From Streptomyces atratus (GTDB lineage: Bacteria; Actinomycetota; Actinomycetes; Streptomycetales; Streptomycetaceae): DNA of 64,000 nt. The stretch is taken from positions 248,001 to 312,000 of the forward strand of contig NZ_BMRN01000004.1 of assembly GCF_014648655.1 (NCBI RefSeq), written 5' to 3'. Below, in pieces: positions 43,093-51,900 of the stretch. Position 1 is the first letter of the stretch; each line of letters starts with the position of its first letter. The notes below the pieces were generated by a model. The model was not told where the DNA came from. It saw only the letters and a program-made list of their open reading frames with translations, and made no database searches. The position numbers were made by a program, and so were the translations under genes.

Positions 43093-43959
43093 CTAGAACG
43101 GATACCACCGCACCGCTGTGTCACCGTCGCGCAGCGACGCCACCCGGCGGCGGAACTCCGCGAGCGCTTTCGGATTGGTCGGCGCGTGCTGGGACACCCA
43201 CGCGCAGCTGGCCGTCTCCCGCGCCCCGCGCAGCGCCGCGCAGCCGTCCCATTCACGGACGTCCCAGCCGTACGTGGTGGTGAAGGCGTCGTACGCCTCG
43301 GCCGCCAGCCCGTACCGGTCCCGGGACAGGGCCAGCGTCACCAGGTCGTGCTCGCGAAGATCCGCGGAGAAGGTCTCCAGATCGACCAGCACCGGCCCGT
43401 TCGGACCGACATGGACATTGCGGGGAAGAGCGTCGCCATGGATCGGCCCGGGCGGCAGATGGGGGATCAGCGCGGCCGCGGCCGTCGCGAAGCCGTCGCG
43501 GCGCTCACGCAGATAGTCGGCGTCGGCCGGGTCGATCGCATCGCCCGCGAGCCGCAGCCAGCGCTCGACCCCGCCCAGCAGTTCACGGGGCGGAAGGGTG
43601 AAACCGTCCGGGGCGGGCAGCGCATGGACCAGGGTGAGCAGCCGCGCCAGATCCTGTGGCTCGGCAGGGCGTACGGCGTCGGGCAGCCGGTGCCAGAGTG
43701 TCACCGGGTGGCCCTCCACCAGCTGTGCCCCGGGCTCGGCGGCCTGTACGGCGGGGACACCGGAGGCGGCCAGCCACTGAGCGACGGCCACCTCGCGCTC
43801 GGCCCGGTCCCGCAGTTCCGGGTTCTGCACGGCGTCCCGGCCGACCTTGACCACCAGGTCGTCCACGGCGAACACCGCGTTCTCACCCAGCGCGAGCAGC
43901 TGCGCACCGCCGGACAGTCCGGCAGCGGTCAGCACCTCGCGCGCACGCATCTCGTTCAT
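43093..43959 (-). CDS. APH-fold phosphotransferase family protein
   Basis: This 288-residue protein has the aminoglycoside-phosphotransferase/choline-kinase fold. ATP-binding Lys lies in DDLVVKVGRDAVQ, the catalytic loop is GPIHGDALPRNVHV (HGD-x4-N) and the metal Asp is in VLVDLETFSADL. The substrate may be an antibiotic, a sugar or an amino alcohol; nothing nearby decides, so resistance should not be assumed. ATG at 43959 begins the conserved region. The gene is divergent from the sugar-importer operon. Confidence 0.75.
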   Translation of the reverse strand: MNEMRAREVLTAAGLSGGAQLLALGENAVFAVDDLVVKVGRDAVQNPELRDRAEREVAVAQWLAASGVPAVQAAEPGAQLVEGHPVTLWHRLPDAVRPAEPQDLARLLTLVHALPAPDGFTLPPRELLGGVERWLRLAGDAIDPADADYLRERRDGFATAAAALIPHLPPGPIHGDALPRNVHVGPNGPVLVDLETFSADLREHDLVTLALSRDRYGLAAEAYDAFTTTYGWDVREWDGCAALRGARETASCAWVSQHAPTNPKALAEFRRRVASLRDGDTAVRWYPF

Positions 43960-44084
43960 GGCTCCGATTTTCGCATCTGTGCAGGCTTGCTTGACGAACC
44001 GATGACCCGTCAGCACGATGACGAGGGCTACCTGGGCGGCCAGAACGGTATGAAACCGATCGAATGACGCAAGGGGGCGAATTC

Positions 44085-45035
44085 ATGACATTAGCGAGTG
44101 CAACCGTACGATCCGGAAGGCACGGTCCGCCCGGCAGCCTGCACGACAAGCAGACCCGGCCGGTCAACCGGAATGCCGGCACCTGGTTCCTGGTACTGCC
44201 CGCGCTGATCCCGATCCTGATCCTCAGTGTCGGCCCGCTCCTCTACGGCATCGCGCTGGCCTTCACCGATGCCCAGTCCGGCCGCACCCGCTCCACCCAG
44301 TGGGTCGGCGGGCTGAATTTCCAGGACCTGCTCCACGACGCCCTGTTCTGGGACTCGTTCCGGATCGGTCTGGTGTGGGCGGTCGGGGTCACCGTCCCGC
44401 AGTTCGTACTGGCGCTCGGCCTCGCCCTGCTGCTCAACCAGAATCTGCGCATGCGCTGGCTGGCGCGGGCGCTGGCGATCATTCCGTGGGCGATGCCCGA
44501 GGTGGTCGTCGGCATCATGTGGCGGCTCGTGTACAACCCGGACGCGGGCATCCTCAACGAGACGATCCGCGATCTCGGCCTCGGCGACGGCCGGGACTGG
44601 CTCACCGGGCTCGCCACCGCCCTGCCCGCCGTGATCGTCGTGGGCGTCTGGGCCGGTATGCCCCAGACCACCGTCGCCCTCCTGGCCGGACTGCAGAACA
44701 CCCCGCACGAACTCCACGAGGCGGCCGCCCTGGACGGGGCAGGTGCCTGGCGCCGCTTCCGCACTGTCACCTGGCCCGTACTGAGACCGGTCGCGCTCTC
44801 CATCACCGCGCTCAACTTCATCTGGAACTTCAACTCCTTCGCCCTGGTCTACGTACTGACCAACGGAGGACCCGGCGGCCGCACCCGGCTGCCGATGCTC
44901 TTCGCGTACGAAGAGGCCTTCCGCTACGGACAGTTCGGCTACGCCGCAGCGATGGGCTGTGTGATGGTCGCGGTGATCTCCGTGATCCTCGCGGTGTATC
45001 TCGTCGGCCGGCTCAGGGGAGGCGAGGACCGGTGA
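44085..45035 (+). CDS. Carbohydrate ABC importer permease, MalF-type
   Basis: This 316-residue permease has six predicted membrane helices (first at NAGTWFLVLPALIPILILSV) and the EAA loop HEAAALDGAGAWRRF that contacts the ATPase. It pairs with the next gene to form the channel. ATG at 44085 follows AAGGGGGCGAATTC. The operon is permease-permease-binding protein, an order less common than binding protein first. No ATPase gene is present; in Streptomyces the shared ATPase MsiK serves many such importers (established knowledge). The sugar is unknown. Confidence 0.9.
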   Translation: MTLASATVRSGRHGPPGSLHDKQTRPVNRNAGTWFLVLPALIPILILSVGPLLYGIALAFTDAQSGRTRSTQWVGGLNFQDLLHDALFWDSFRIGLVWAVGVTVPQFVLALGLALLLNQNLRMRWLARALAIIPWAMPEVVVGIMWRLVYNPDAGILNETIRDLGLGDGRDWLTGLATALPAVIVVGVWAGMPQTTVALLAGLQNTPHELHEAAALDGAGAWRRFRTVTWPVLRPVALSITALNFIWNFNSFALVYVLTNGGPGGRTRLPMLFAYEEAFRYGQFGYAAAMGCVMVAVISVILAVYLVGRLRGGEDR

Positions 45036-45871
45036 GCCTGCGTACCAGCAGATCCGCACGCGCCGGACAGTACGTCGCACTGCTCGGCTATCTCGTCTTT
45101 CTGGCGTTCCCGTTCCTGTGGCTGATCTCCACCGCCTTCAAACCGGCGCGCGAACTCGGTTCCCTGCACCCGACCTGGATCCCCGAGCATCCGACGCTGG
45201 ACAACTTCCGCAAGGCGTTCGACGAACAGCCGCTGCTCCAGGCCGCCGCCAATTCACTGATCGCCGCGCTCTGCGCCGCCGTCGTCGCGGTGCTCATCGC
45301 CACACCCATGGCCTACGTCCTGGCCCGCCACCGCTCCAGGCTCTCGACAGTCACCACCGGATGGGTCGTGGTCAGCCAGGCGTTCCCGTTCGTCCTGCTG
45401 ATCATTCCGCTCTTCCTGGTCCTGAAGAATCTCCATCTGATCAACACCCTGTGGGGGCTGATCATGGTGTACGTCGTCTGGGCGCTGCCCTTCGCGCTGT
45501 GGATGCTGGTGGGGTACGTACGGGCCGTGCCCGCCGAGCTCGAAGAGGCCGCCTCGGTCGACGGTGCGGGCCGGCTGCGGACGCTCGTCTCGGTCACCGC
45601 CCCGCTGTTGGCGCCCGGCATCGTCGCCACCGCACTCTTCGCGTTCATCACCGCATGGAACGAGTTCTTCTTCGCGCTCGTCCTGCTCAAGACACCGGAG
45701 AAGCAGACCTTGCCGGTCGTACTGACCCACTTCATCGGGGCGGAGGGGGCGGCCGATCTCGGGCCGCTCGCCGCCGCCGCGTTCCTCGCGACCCTTCCCT
45801 CGCTGGTCGTCTTCGCGGTCATCCAGCGGCGGATCACCGGCTCCCTGCTGGCCGGGGCGGTGAAGAGCTGA
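45032..45871 (+). CDS. Carbohydrate ABC importer permease, MalG-type
   Basis: This 279-residue second permease has six helices and the EAA motif ELEEAASVDGAGRLRTL. It starts YVALLGYLVFLAFPFLWLIS and contains the MalG-type segment FITAWNEFFFALVLL. GTG at 45032 overlaps the first permease's stop (GTGA), and its own stop overlaps the binding-protein start (TGATG), so all three genes are translated as a chain. Confidence 0.92.
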   Translation: MSLRTSRSARAGQYVALLGYLVFLAFPFLWLISTAFKPARELGSLHPTWIPEHPTLDNFRKAFDEQPLLQAAANSLIAALCAAVVAVLIATPMAYVLARHRSRLSTVTTGWVVVSQAFPFVLLIIPLFLVLKNLHLINTLWGLIMVYVVWALPFALWMLVGYVRAVPAELEEAASVDGAGRLRTLVSVTAPLLAPGIVATALFAFITAWNEFFFALVLLKTPEKQTLPVVLTHFIGAEGAADLGPLAAAAFLATLPSLVVFAVIQRRITGSLLAGAVKS

Positions 45872-47169
45872 TGCGCGCATCCGTGACGACGACGGCGGTG
45901 GCTGTGGCCACGGCACTGGCCCTGCTGCTCACCGGCTGCTCGGGGACGGGCGACGGCGGGGACGGCAACGGGCGGACCGGGCTCAGCTTCCTGTCGCTGG
46001 CCTGGCAGAAGGAGTCCGTCGACGCCAACAAGCAACTGGTGAAGGAATGGAACGAAACCCATCCCGACATTCATGTCAACTACGTCCAGGGCAGCTGGGA
46101 CACCGTCCACGACCAGCTGCTCACCTCCTTCGAGGGCGACGAGGCGCCGGATGTCATCCATGACGCCTCCGACGACCTCGCCGACTTCGCGTACGGCGGC
46201 TACCTCGCCGATCTGCGGACGCTCCTGCCGGACCGGCTGACCTCCGACATCCCGCAACAGAGCTGGCGGACGACCACCTTCGGCGACGGCGTCTACGGAG
46301 TGCCGTTCCTCCAGGAGCCCCGTGTCCTGATCGCCAACACCAAGATCCTCAAGGAGTCGGGGGTCCGTATTCCGACGCCCGGCAACCCCTGGAGCTGGGC
46401 CGAGTTCCGGCAGATCACCAAGGAGCTGACGGGCAAGGGGAGATACGGCGTCGCCTGGCCGCTCAAGGAGCCCGTCTCCGTCACCCTCAACCTCGGCCTC
46501 TCCGCCGGCGGCCGGCTCTTCCATCCGGGCGCCGACGGCAAGGTGACCATCCGCGCGGGCGAGGGCGACCAGGCCGTCCCAGGCGCCATTCACGACCAGG
46601 TCAACATCGATCACAGCGCCGCCCGCACCGCGCTCGGCATGGGCGGCTCCGACACCCTCCCCGGATTCTTCGGCGGCAAGTACGCGATGGTTCCGCTCGG
46701 CTTCTCGTACCGTCAACAGGTCGTCGAGCAGGCCCCCGAGGGCTTCGAGTGGACCGTCCTGCCCGCCCCGGCCGGCAGCGGGGGCCTTGCCCAGGGGGTG
46801 AGTCCGCAGACCCTCTCCGTCGCGGAGACCAGCCCGCACAAGAAGGAGGCCGCGCAGTTCATCGACTTCCTGCTCCGGCCGCAGAACATGGTGCGCCTGG
46901 CCAAGGGAGACTGGATGCTCCCGACCGGCACCGCGGCCCTCGCGGACCCGGCCCTGCACACCGACAAGGACGGCTGGTCGACCGGGGTCGCCGTGGCGAA
47001 GGCGTTGCGGCCGGCGCCCGCCCAGTCGGTCCGTGGCTACCCGGAATGGAAGGACAAGGTCGCCACACCGGCCCTCCAGGAGTACTACAGCGGGGCGATC
47101 GGCGCGGAGGAGCTGAGGAAACGTCTGATCGACGACGGGAACCGGGTGCTGGCCCGCTATCAGCGCTGA
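45871..47169 (+). CDS. Sugar-binding lipoprotein of ABC importer
   Basis: This 432-residue extracellular solute-binding protein (family 1) has a signal peptide and lipobox LLTGC, so it is tethered outside. The mature part has the MalE-like start (LSLAWQKESVDANKQLVKEW, then APDVIHDASDDL) and C-terminal QFIDFLLRPQNMVRLAKGDW. It delivers an unidentified oligosaccharide to the two preceding permeases. Start is fixed by the TGATG overlap. The next gene begins 53 bases later with its own operator. Confidence 0.92.
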   Translation: MRASVTTTAVAVATALALLLTGCSGTGDGGDGNGRTGLSFLSLAWQKESVDANKQLVKEWNETHPDIHVNYVQGSWDTVHDQLLTSFEGDEAPDVIHDASDDLADFAYGGYLADLRTLLPDRLTSDIPQQSWRTTTFGDGVYGVPFLQEPRVLIANTKILKESGVRIPTPGNPWSWAEFRQITKELTGKGRYGVAWPLKEPVSVTLNLGLSAGGRLFHPGADGKVTIRAGEGDQAVPGAIHDQVNIDHSAARTALGMGGSDTLPGFFGGKYAMVPLGFSYRQQVVEQAPEGFEWTVLPAPAGSGGLAQGVSPQTLSVAETSPHKKEAAQFIDFLLRPQNMVRLAKGDWMLPTGTAALADPALHTDKDGWSTGVAVAKALRPAPAQSVRGYPEWKDKVATPALQEYYSGAIGAEELRKRLIDDGNRVLARYQR

Positions 47170-47190
47170 GGTGTCCCGAAAATTAAATGT

Positions 47191-47209
47191 ACGAGACGTC
47201 TCGTCTCGT
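47191..47209. promoter_or_regulatory. Inverted repeat, probable TetR-family operator
   Basis: ACGAGACG (47191-47198) and CGTCTCGT (47202-47209) form a perfect 8-base inverted repeat with a three-base centre, ending 13 bases before the glycosyltransferase ATG. Size, symmetry and sequence style are typical of TetR/AcrR-family operators. No tetR gene is in the window nearby, so the regulator would act in trans. Confidence 0.6.
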
Positions 47210-47222
47210 TTACGGTGAGGGC

Positions 47223-48419
47223 ATGACACATACCGAGCGCGCCCATATCGCCATGTTCTCCATCGCCGCCCACGGGCACGTGAACCCGAGCCTGGAAGTC
47301 ATCCGGGAGCTCGTCGCCCGTGGGCACCGCGTCAGTTACGCCATCCCGGCGTCGTTCGCCGAAAAGGTCGCCGTCACCGGCGCCGAACCGGTGCTCTACA
47401 CCTCGGTGCTGCCGACCGAAGAGGCCCCGGACGCCTGGGGCACCGAACTCATCGACAACCTCGAACCCTTCCTCGACGACGCCGTCCAGGCCCTGCCTCA
47501 GCTCATCAAGGCCTTCGACGGGGACGAGCCCGATCTTGTTCTGCACGACATCACCTCCTATCCGGCGCGGGTCCTTGCCCATCGCTGGGGTGTGCCCGCC
47601 GTTTCCCTCTCGCCCAACCTGGTCGCCTGGGACGGATACGAGGAGGAGGTCGGCGAGCCGATGACCGCCGAGCTGAAGCGGTCCGAGCGCGGGCGGGCGT
47701 ACTACCGGCGCTTCCAGGACTGGCTCACCGAGAACGGGATCGACCAGCACCCGGACCCGTTCGTCGGCCGGCCGCCGCGGTCGCTCGTCCTGATCCCCGA
47801 GGTGCTCCAGCCGAACGCCGACCGTGTCGACAAGGCGGTCCACACCTTCGTGGGCGCCTGCCAGGGCGACCGCGCGGACCAGGGGGAGTGGCAGCGCCCC
47901 GAGGGCGCCGAGAGGGTGCTGCTGGTCTCGCTCGGCTCGGCCTTCACCAACCAGCCCGGTTTCTACCGCGACTGCGTCACGGCCTTCGGCGGTCTGTCCG
48001 GCTGGCACGTCGTGCTGCAGATCGGCGCCTGGGTCGACGTCGCCGAGCTCGGCGACGTGCCGGCCAATGTGGAGGTGCATTCCTGGGTGCCGCAGCTCTC
48101 GGTGCTGAAGCAGGCGGACGCCTTCATCACCCACGCGGGCGCCGGGGGCAGTCAGGAGGGGCTCGCCACCGCCACCCCGATGGTCGCCGTGCCGCAGGCC
48201 GTCGACCAGTTCGGCAACGCCGACATGCTCCAGGCGCTCGGCGTGGCCCGCCATCTCCCGATGGCGGAGGTGGCCCCCGAGTCGCTGCGGGCGGCCGTGC
48301 TCGGCCTGGTGGGTGACCCCGAGGTGGCGAAGAGGGCCGCAGCCGTGCGGGAGCGGATGGCGGGGGAGGGCGGCACGAAGAGGGCGGCCGACCTCATCGA
48401 GGCCGAACTGTCCGCCTGA
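47223..48419 (+). CDS. Macrolide-type glycosyltransferase (Mgt/OleD family)
   Basis: This 398-residue GT-B enzyme is of the GT1 family that transfers glucose from UDP-glucose to macrolides and other aglycones. N-terminal [20 protein letters not shown] carries the catalytic histidine (AHGHVNP). The C-terminal donor site has [29 protein letters not shown] and [14 protein letters not shown]. It resembles OleD and Mgt of other streptomycetes, which inactivate oleandomycin or erythromycin-like drugs. ATG at 47223 follows GGTGAGGG. The perfect inverted repeat just upstream suggests drug-inducible repression. It is cytoplasmic. Confidence 0.9.
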   Translation: MTHTERAHIAMFSIAAHGHVNPSLEVIRELVARGHRVSYAIPASFAEKVAVTGAEPVLYTSVLPTEEAPDAWGTELIDNLEPFLDDAVQALPQLIKAFDGDEPDLVLHDITSYPARVLAHRWGVPAVSLSPNLVAWDGYEEEVGEPMTAELKRSERGRAYYRRFQDWLTENGIDQHPDPFVGRPPRSLVLIPEVLQPNADRVDKAVHTFVGACQGDRADQGEWQRPEGAERVLLVSLGSAFTNQPGFYRDCVTAFGGLSGWHVVLQIGAWVDVAELGDVPANVEVHSWVPQLSVLKQADAFITHAGAGGSQEGLATATPMVAVPQAVDQFGNADMLQALGVARHLPMAEVAPESLRAAVLGLVGDPEVAKRAAAVRERMAGEGGTKRAADLIEAELSA

Positions 48420-48731
48420 CGGGCGGGGGGCGGAATCAAGCCGTCTCCTCGTCCACCCGGGTGCGCCGACGGGGTCCGCCTTCCCGCTTGCGAAGTGTGC
48501 GGGTCGCCGCCGCGGGAGCGGCAAGCCCCTTGCGTGAGGCAGATGTTGCCGCGGCGTCCGACTTGGGTGCAGCTGGCCGGTTTCTTATTACGAAACCTTG
48601 TTGAGTAAGTCACAGCCGCATGAAGGTCTTGATCTGAGCGCGTCAATCGGCGAGGGTTTCGAGCCAACCCCCGGAGATGTTCCGGCCGGGGGTCAATCCC
48701 CCCACAAAGAATGACGAGGAGACCCCTCTTC
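48420..48731. other. Leader and promoter region of the subtilisin gene
   Basis: The 312 bases hold no gene I can support. An AT-richer patch (ttcttattacgaaaccttgttgag near 48582-48605) is the best promoter candidate. A run ccgggggtcaatccccc near the end can fold into a short hairpin before the ribosome site. Confidence 0.3.
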
Positions 48732-49934
48732 ATGGCAATTCACAAGCGCGCACGTCGGATGAAGCTGACCGCGGCGATAACCGCAGTGGCCGCAGCGGCC
48801 GGAGTCACCCTGCTGGGTTCCTCCCTCGCCGGAGCCGCACCGGCTCCCGCGACGGGCACCGTCTACGGTGCTGACGCGGCGACCGCCGTCCCGGGCAGCT
48901 ACATCGTGATGCTGGACCAGAAGGCCGACAAGGCGAAGCTCGCCAAGGAGTACGGCGGCAAGCTCAAGCGGAACTACAACTCCGCCATCAACGGCTTCTC
49001 CGCCAGCGGCCTTTCACTGACCGAGGCCAAGCGTCTGGCGGCCGACCCGGCCGTCTCCAAGGTCGTCCAGAACAAGAAGTTCCACATCGACGCCACCCAG
49101 GACAACCCGCCGTCCTGGGGGCTGGACCGGATCGACCAGACCGAGACTTCCGGCGACAACGCGTACACCTACCCGGACAGCGCGGGCGAGGGCGTCACCG
49201 CATACGTCATCGACACCGGTGTCCGCACCACGCACAACGAGTTCGAGGGCCGGGCGGCCTCGGGCTACGACGCCGTCGACAACGACGACAGCGCCGACGA
49301 CGGCAACGGCCACGGCACCCACGTTGCGGGCACTGTCGCCGGTGCGACCTACGGGGTCGCCAAGAAGGCGAAGATCGTCGCCGTGCGGGTCCTCGACGAC
49401 TCCGGCTCGGGCACCACCGAGCAGGTCGTCGCGGGCATCGACTGGGTCACCGCCAACCACGAGGGCCCCTCGGTCGCCAACATGAGCCTCGGCGGCGGCG
49501 CGGACGAGGCGCTCGACGCCGCGGTCCAGAAGGCCATCGCCTCCGGAGTCACCTTCGCGGTGGCCGCCGGAAACGAGTCCACCGACGCGAGTGAGAGCTC
49601 CCCGGCCCGCGTCCCGGAGGCCATCACGGTCGCCTCGTCCACGGTGGACGACGAACAGTCGTCGTTCTCCAACTACGGCTCGATCGTGGACATCTACGCC
49701 CCCGGATCCGACATCACCTCGTCCTGGAACGACAGCGACGACGGCTCTAACACCATCTCCGGTACGTCCATGGCGACCCCGCACGTCGTCGGTGCCGCCG
49801 CCGTCTACCTCTCCGGACACCCGGACGCCACTCCGGCGGAGGTCGCCACAGCGCTGACCGAAGCAGCCACCCCCGACGCGATCTCCAACGCGACCGAGGG
49901 CACGCCGAACAAGCTGCTGAAGGTCGTTGAGTAA
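48732..49934 (+). CDS. Secreted S8 subtilisin-family serine protease
   Basis: This 400-residue preproprotease has a Sec signal peptide (residues 1-35), an inhibitor I9 propeptide (PGSYIVMLDQKADKAKLAKE to about residue 115) and the peptidase domain. The catalytic triad is Asp in TAYVIDTGVRT, His in GNGHGTHVAGTV and Ser in SGTSMATPHVVGA, with oxyanion Asn in AVAAGNES. It resembles the proteinase K-like branch. It lacks a C-terminal P-domain or carbohydrate-binding domain. ATG at 48732 follows GAGGAGA. It is expected to digest extracellular protein. A strong hairpin follows at 49986-50024. Confidence 0.95.
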   Translation: MAIHKRARRMKLTAAITAVAAAAGVTLLGSSLAGAAPAPATGTVYGADAATAVPGSYIVMLDQKADKAKLAKEYGGKLKRNYNSAINGFSASGLSLTEAKRLAADPAVSKVVQNKKFHIDATQDNPPSWGLDRIDQTETSGDNAYTYPDSAGEGVTAYVIDTGVRTTHNEFEGRAASGYDAVDNDDSADDGNGHGTHVAGTVAGATYGVAKKAKIVAVRVLDDSGSGTTEQVVAGIDWVTANHEGPSVANMSLGGGADEALDAAVQKAIASGVTFAVAAGNESTDASESSPARVPEAITVASSTVDDEQSSFSNYGSIVDIYAPGSDITSSWNDSDDGSNTISGTSMATPHVVGAAAVYLSGHPDATPAEVATALTEAATPDAISNATEGTPNKLLKVVE

Positions 49935-49985
49935 CCCACCCCCGCGGCAGTGACCGGGCAGCAGACACCCGGCGTCACGCAATCG

Positions 49986-50024
49986 GCGGCCGCCGCGCCC
50001 TCCCCCACGGGGCGCGGCGGCCGC
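49986..50024 (+). terminator. Strong hairpin terminator after protease gene
   Basis: A perfect 14-base inverted repeat (gcggccgccgcgcc / ggcgcggcggccgc) surrounds an 11-base loop about 50 bases after the protease stop. It separates this unit from the DUF1697 gene. Confidence 0.75.
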
Positions 50025-50057
50025 GCCTGCGTGGACGGATCGTCCTATGGTGTGCCC

Positions 50058-50633
50058 ATGACGATGTACGCGGCGCTGTTGCGCGGGATCAATGTGAGCG
50101 GCCACAAGAAGGTTCCGATGGCCGAACTCCGCACGCTGCTCACCGAACTGGGCCACGGGGACGTCCGTACCCACCTGCAGAGCGGCAACGCCGTTTTCAG
50201 CAGCGCGTCGGACGACGAGGACGCACTCGCCGCCGAGCTGGAGCGGGCCATCGAGAAGCGGTTCGGCTTCCCGGTCCCCTGCCTGGTCCGGGACGGCACC
50301 TACCTCGCGGCGGTTGCCGCAGCCTGTCCGTTCCCGGCCGCCGAACTCGAAGGCAAGCAGCTGCACATCACCTACTACGGCCAGCCGGTCGACGCCGAAC
50401 GCTTCGCCGGGATCGACCCGGCGGCCTTTCTCCCCGAGGAGTTCCGGCTCGGCGACCGCGCGCTCTACCTCTACGCCCCCGATGGACTGGGTCGTTCCGG
50501 ACTTGCCGCCGCCCTGTCCCGGCCGTCCCTCACCAAGGGCGTCATCGCCACCTCGCGCAACTGGAACACCGTGGTCAAGCTGGTGGAGATGACCGCGCCG
50601 ACCGGCACCGCACGCGACGGAGCCCGCACGTGA
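50058..50633 (+). CDS. DUF1697 family protein
   Basis: This 191-residue cytoplasmic protein matches the DUF1697 pattern: MYAALLRGINVSGHKKVPMA at the start, THLQSGNAVFSS, and SRNWNTVVKLVEM near the end. The family is conserved in bacteria with no assigned reaction. ATG at 50058 begins the conserved motif. Its stop overlaps the following gene's GTG start (GTGA), so they are coupled. Confidence 0.88.
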   Translation: MTMYAALLRGINVSGHKKVPMAELRTLLTELGHGDVRTHLQSGNAVFSSASDDEDALAAELERAIEKRFGFPVPCLVRDGTYLAAVAAACPFPAAELEGKQLHITYYGQPVDAERFAGIDPAAFLPEEFRLGDRALYLYAPDGLGRSGLAAALSRPSLTKGVIATSRNWNTVVKLVEMTAPTGTARDGART

Positions 50634-51025
50634 CCGAGCCGCCCCCCGGCGTGGCCGCGGCGGTGGAGGGCGAGCTCCGCCTCCTCGACCCGGTGGTACG
50701 CGCCTGTGCCGAACTCCTCTCCCAGGTGCTGCACCCCGAGTACCGCGAGATCGACTCCGCAGGCCGGGTCTGGGACCGCGACACGATGATCGCCTCGCTC
50801 ACCGCCGAGAACGCCCCGCACCCCGGCCCGCTCACCGCGTCCTGGATGCGCGGAGTCCAGCTGGATGACGAATTCGTCCACCTCACCTATGACACCGAGA
50901 CGAAGGGGCACCTCGCCCACCGCAGTTCGCTGTGGCGACATACCCACGCGGGCTGGGTGCTCTACTTCCACCAGGCCACGCCGTTCAGCGACGCCGCGAA
51001 CGCCGGTCCCGACGCCGACGGATGA
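50630..51025 (+). CDS. DUF4440/NTF2-like small protein
   Basis: This 131-residue protein has the features of SnoaL/DUF4440 NTF2-like folds: an N-terminal helix (EGELRLLDPVVRACAELLSQ), a LHPEYREIDSAGRVWDR strand-turn, and the C-terminal pair SSLWRHTHAGWVLYFHQATP. Members range from ketosteroid-isomerase-like enzymes to binding proteins; no catalytic residue set is obvious. GTG at 50630 overlaps the DUF1697 stop. Confidence 0.75.
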   Translation: MTEPPPGVAAAVEGELRLLDPVVRACAELLSQVLHPEYREIDSAGRVWDRDTMIASLTAENAPHPGPLTASWMRGVQLDDEFVHLTYDTETKGHLAHRSSLWRHTHAGWVLYFHQATPFSDAANAGPDADG

Positions 51026-51031
51026 ACCCGT

Positions 51032-51886
51032 TCAGCGACGGGCGACGCGCTGCGCCCGCGCCGTCCACCGGCCGTCCGTACGGGAGATCCGCACCGGATG
51101 TCCGAAGCAGCCGCTGACCTGATCGGTGGTCAGTACCTCGTCCGCCGGGCCCGATGCCACACACCGGCCGCCCCGCAGCAGCATCGCATGTGTGGTCGAG
51201 GCGGGCAGCTCCTCCAGATGGTGTGTGACCAGGACCGTCGCCAGCTCCGGATGTTCCTCGCGCAACGTGTCCAGACTGTCGAGCAACTGCTCACGGGCGG
51301 CCAGATCAAGACCCGTGGCCGGCTCGTCGAGCAGCAGCAGCCGCGGTTGCGGCATCAGGGCGCGGGCGATGAGCGTACGACCCCGCTCACCCTGCGAGAG
51401 CGCGGGCCAGCGCGATCGGGTCCTGCCGCCCATGCCGAGCATCTTCAGAAGCCGTTCCGCCCGGGCCCGCTGTTCCCGGCTCGCGGACCAGCGCGGAACC
51501 GGCTCGACCGAGTTGGTCAGACCGGTCAGCACCACCTCGTGCACGGACAGCGGCGAACGCAGTGGATGGCGCGGATCGACATGTCCGAGCAGCGACCGCA
51601 GCTCCCGCAGATCGACCCGCCCGAGGGTGCGTCCCAGCACCTCGACCGAGCCCCTGGTGGGGTGATTGACGGCGCCGAGCAGCCCCAGCAGCGTGCTCTT
51701 GCCGGCTCCGTTCGCACCGAGCAGGGCCCAGTGCTCACCGCTGCGTACGGTCAGGGAGACCGAGTCGAGCAGGACATTGCCCTCCCGTACGATCGACACA
51801 CCCTCGGCCCGGATCACCGGGACGGCGGCGGGGGAACCGGGAACACCGACCGGGGCGCGAACAGCGGCGGTGGTACGAGTGGTCAC
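51032..51886 (-). CDS. ABC transporter ATP-binding protein (ModF-like)
   Basis: This 284-residue ATPase has Walker A GANGAGKST, signature LSQGERGRTLIARAL and Walker B LLLLDEPATGLD. The LSQGE signature is the variant seen in ModF/YbbL-like and some iron-uptake ATPases. No permease gene is adjacent, so its partner is elsewhere or it is a soluble, non-transport ABC protein. Start: GTG at 51886 has AAGGAGTA seven bases upstream. ATG at 51904 overlaps the stop of the aldo/keto reductase gene (ATGA) but lacks its own ribosome site. Either way the two genes are coupled. Confidence 0.85.
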   Translation of the reverse strand: MTTRTTAAVRAPVGVPGSPAAVPVIRAEGVSIVREGNVLLDSVSLTVRSGEHWALLGANGAGKSTLLGLLGAVNHPTRGSVEVLGRTLGRVDLRELRSLLGHVDPRHPLRSPLSVHEVVLTGLTNSVEPVPRWSASREQRARAERLLKMLGMGGRTRSRWPALSQGERGRTLIARALMPQPRLLLLDEPATGLDLAAREQLLDSLDTLREEHPELATVLVTHHLEELPASTTHAMLLRGGRCVASGPADEVLTTDQVSGCFGHPVRISRTDGRWTARAQRVARR

Positions 51887-51900
51887 GTGCGGGTACTCCT

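Noticed and set aside
43093..43959. Aminoglycoside resistance gene
   Set aside because: The fold motif HGD-x4-N is shared by many kinases. No residues specific for an aminoglycoside enzyme are apparent and the context is housekeeping.
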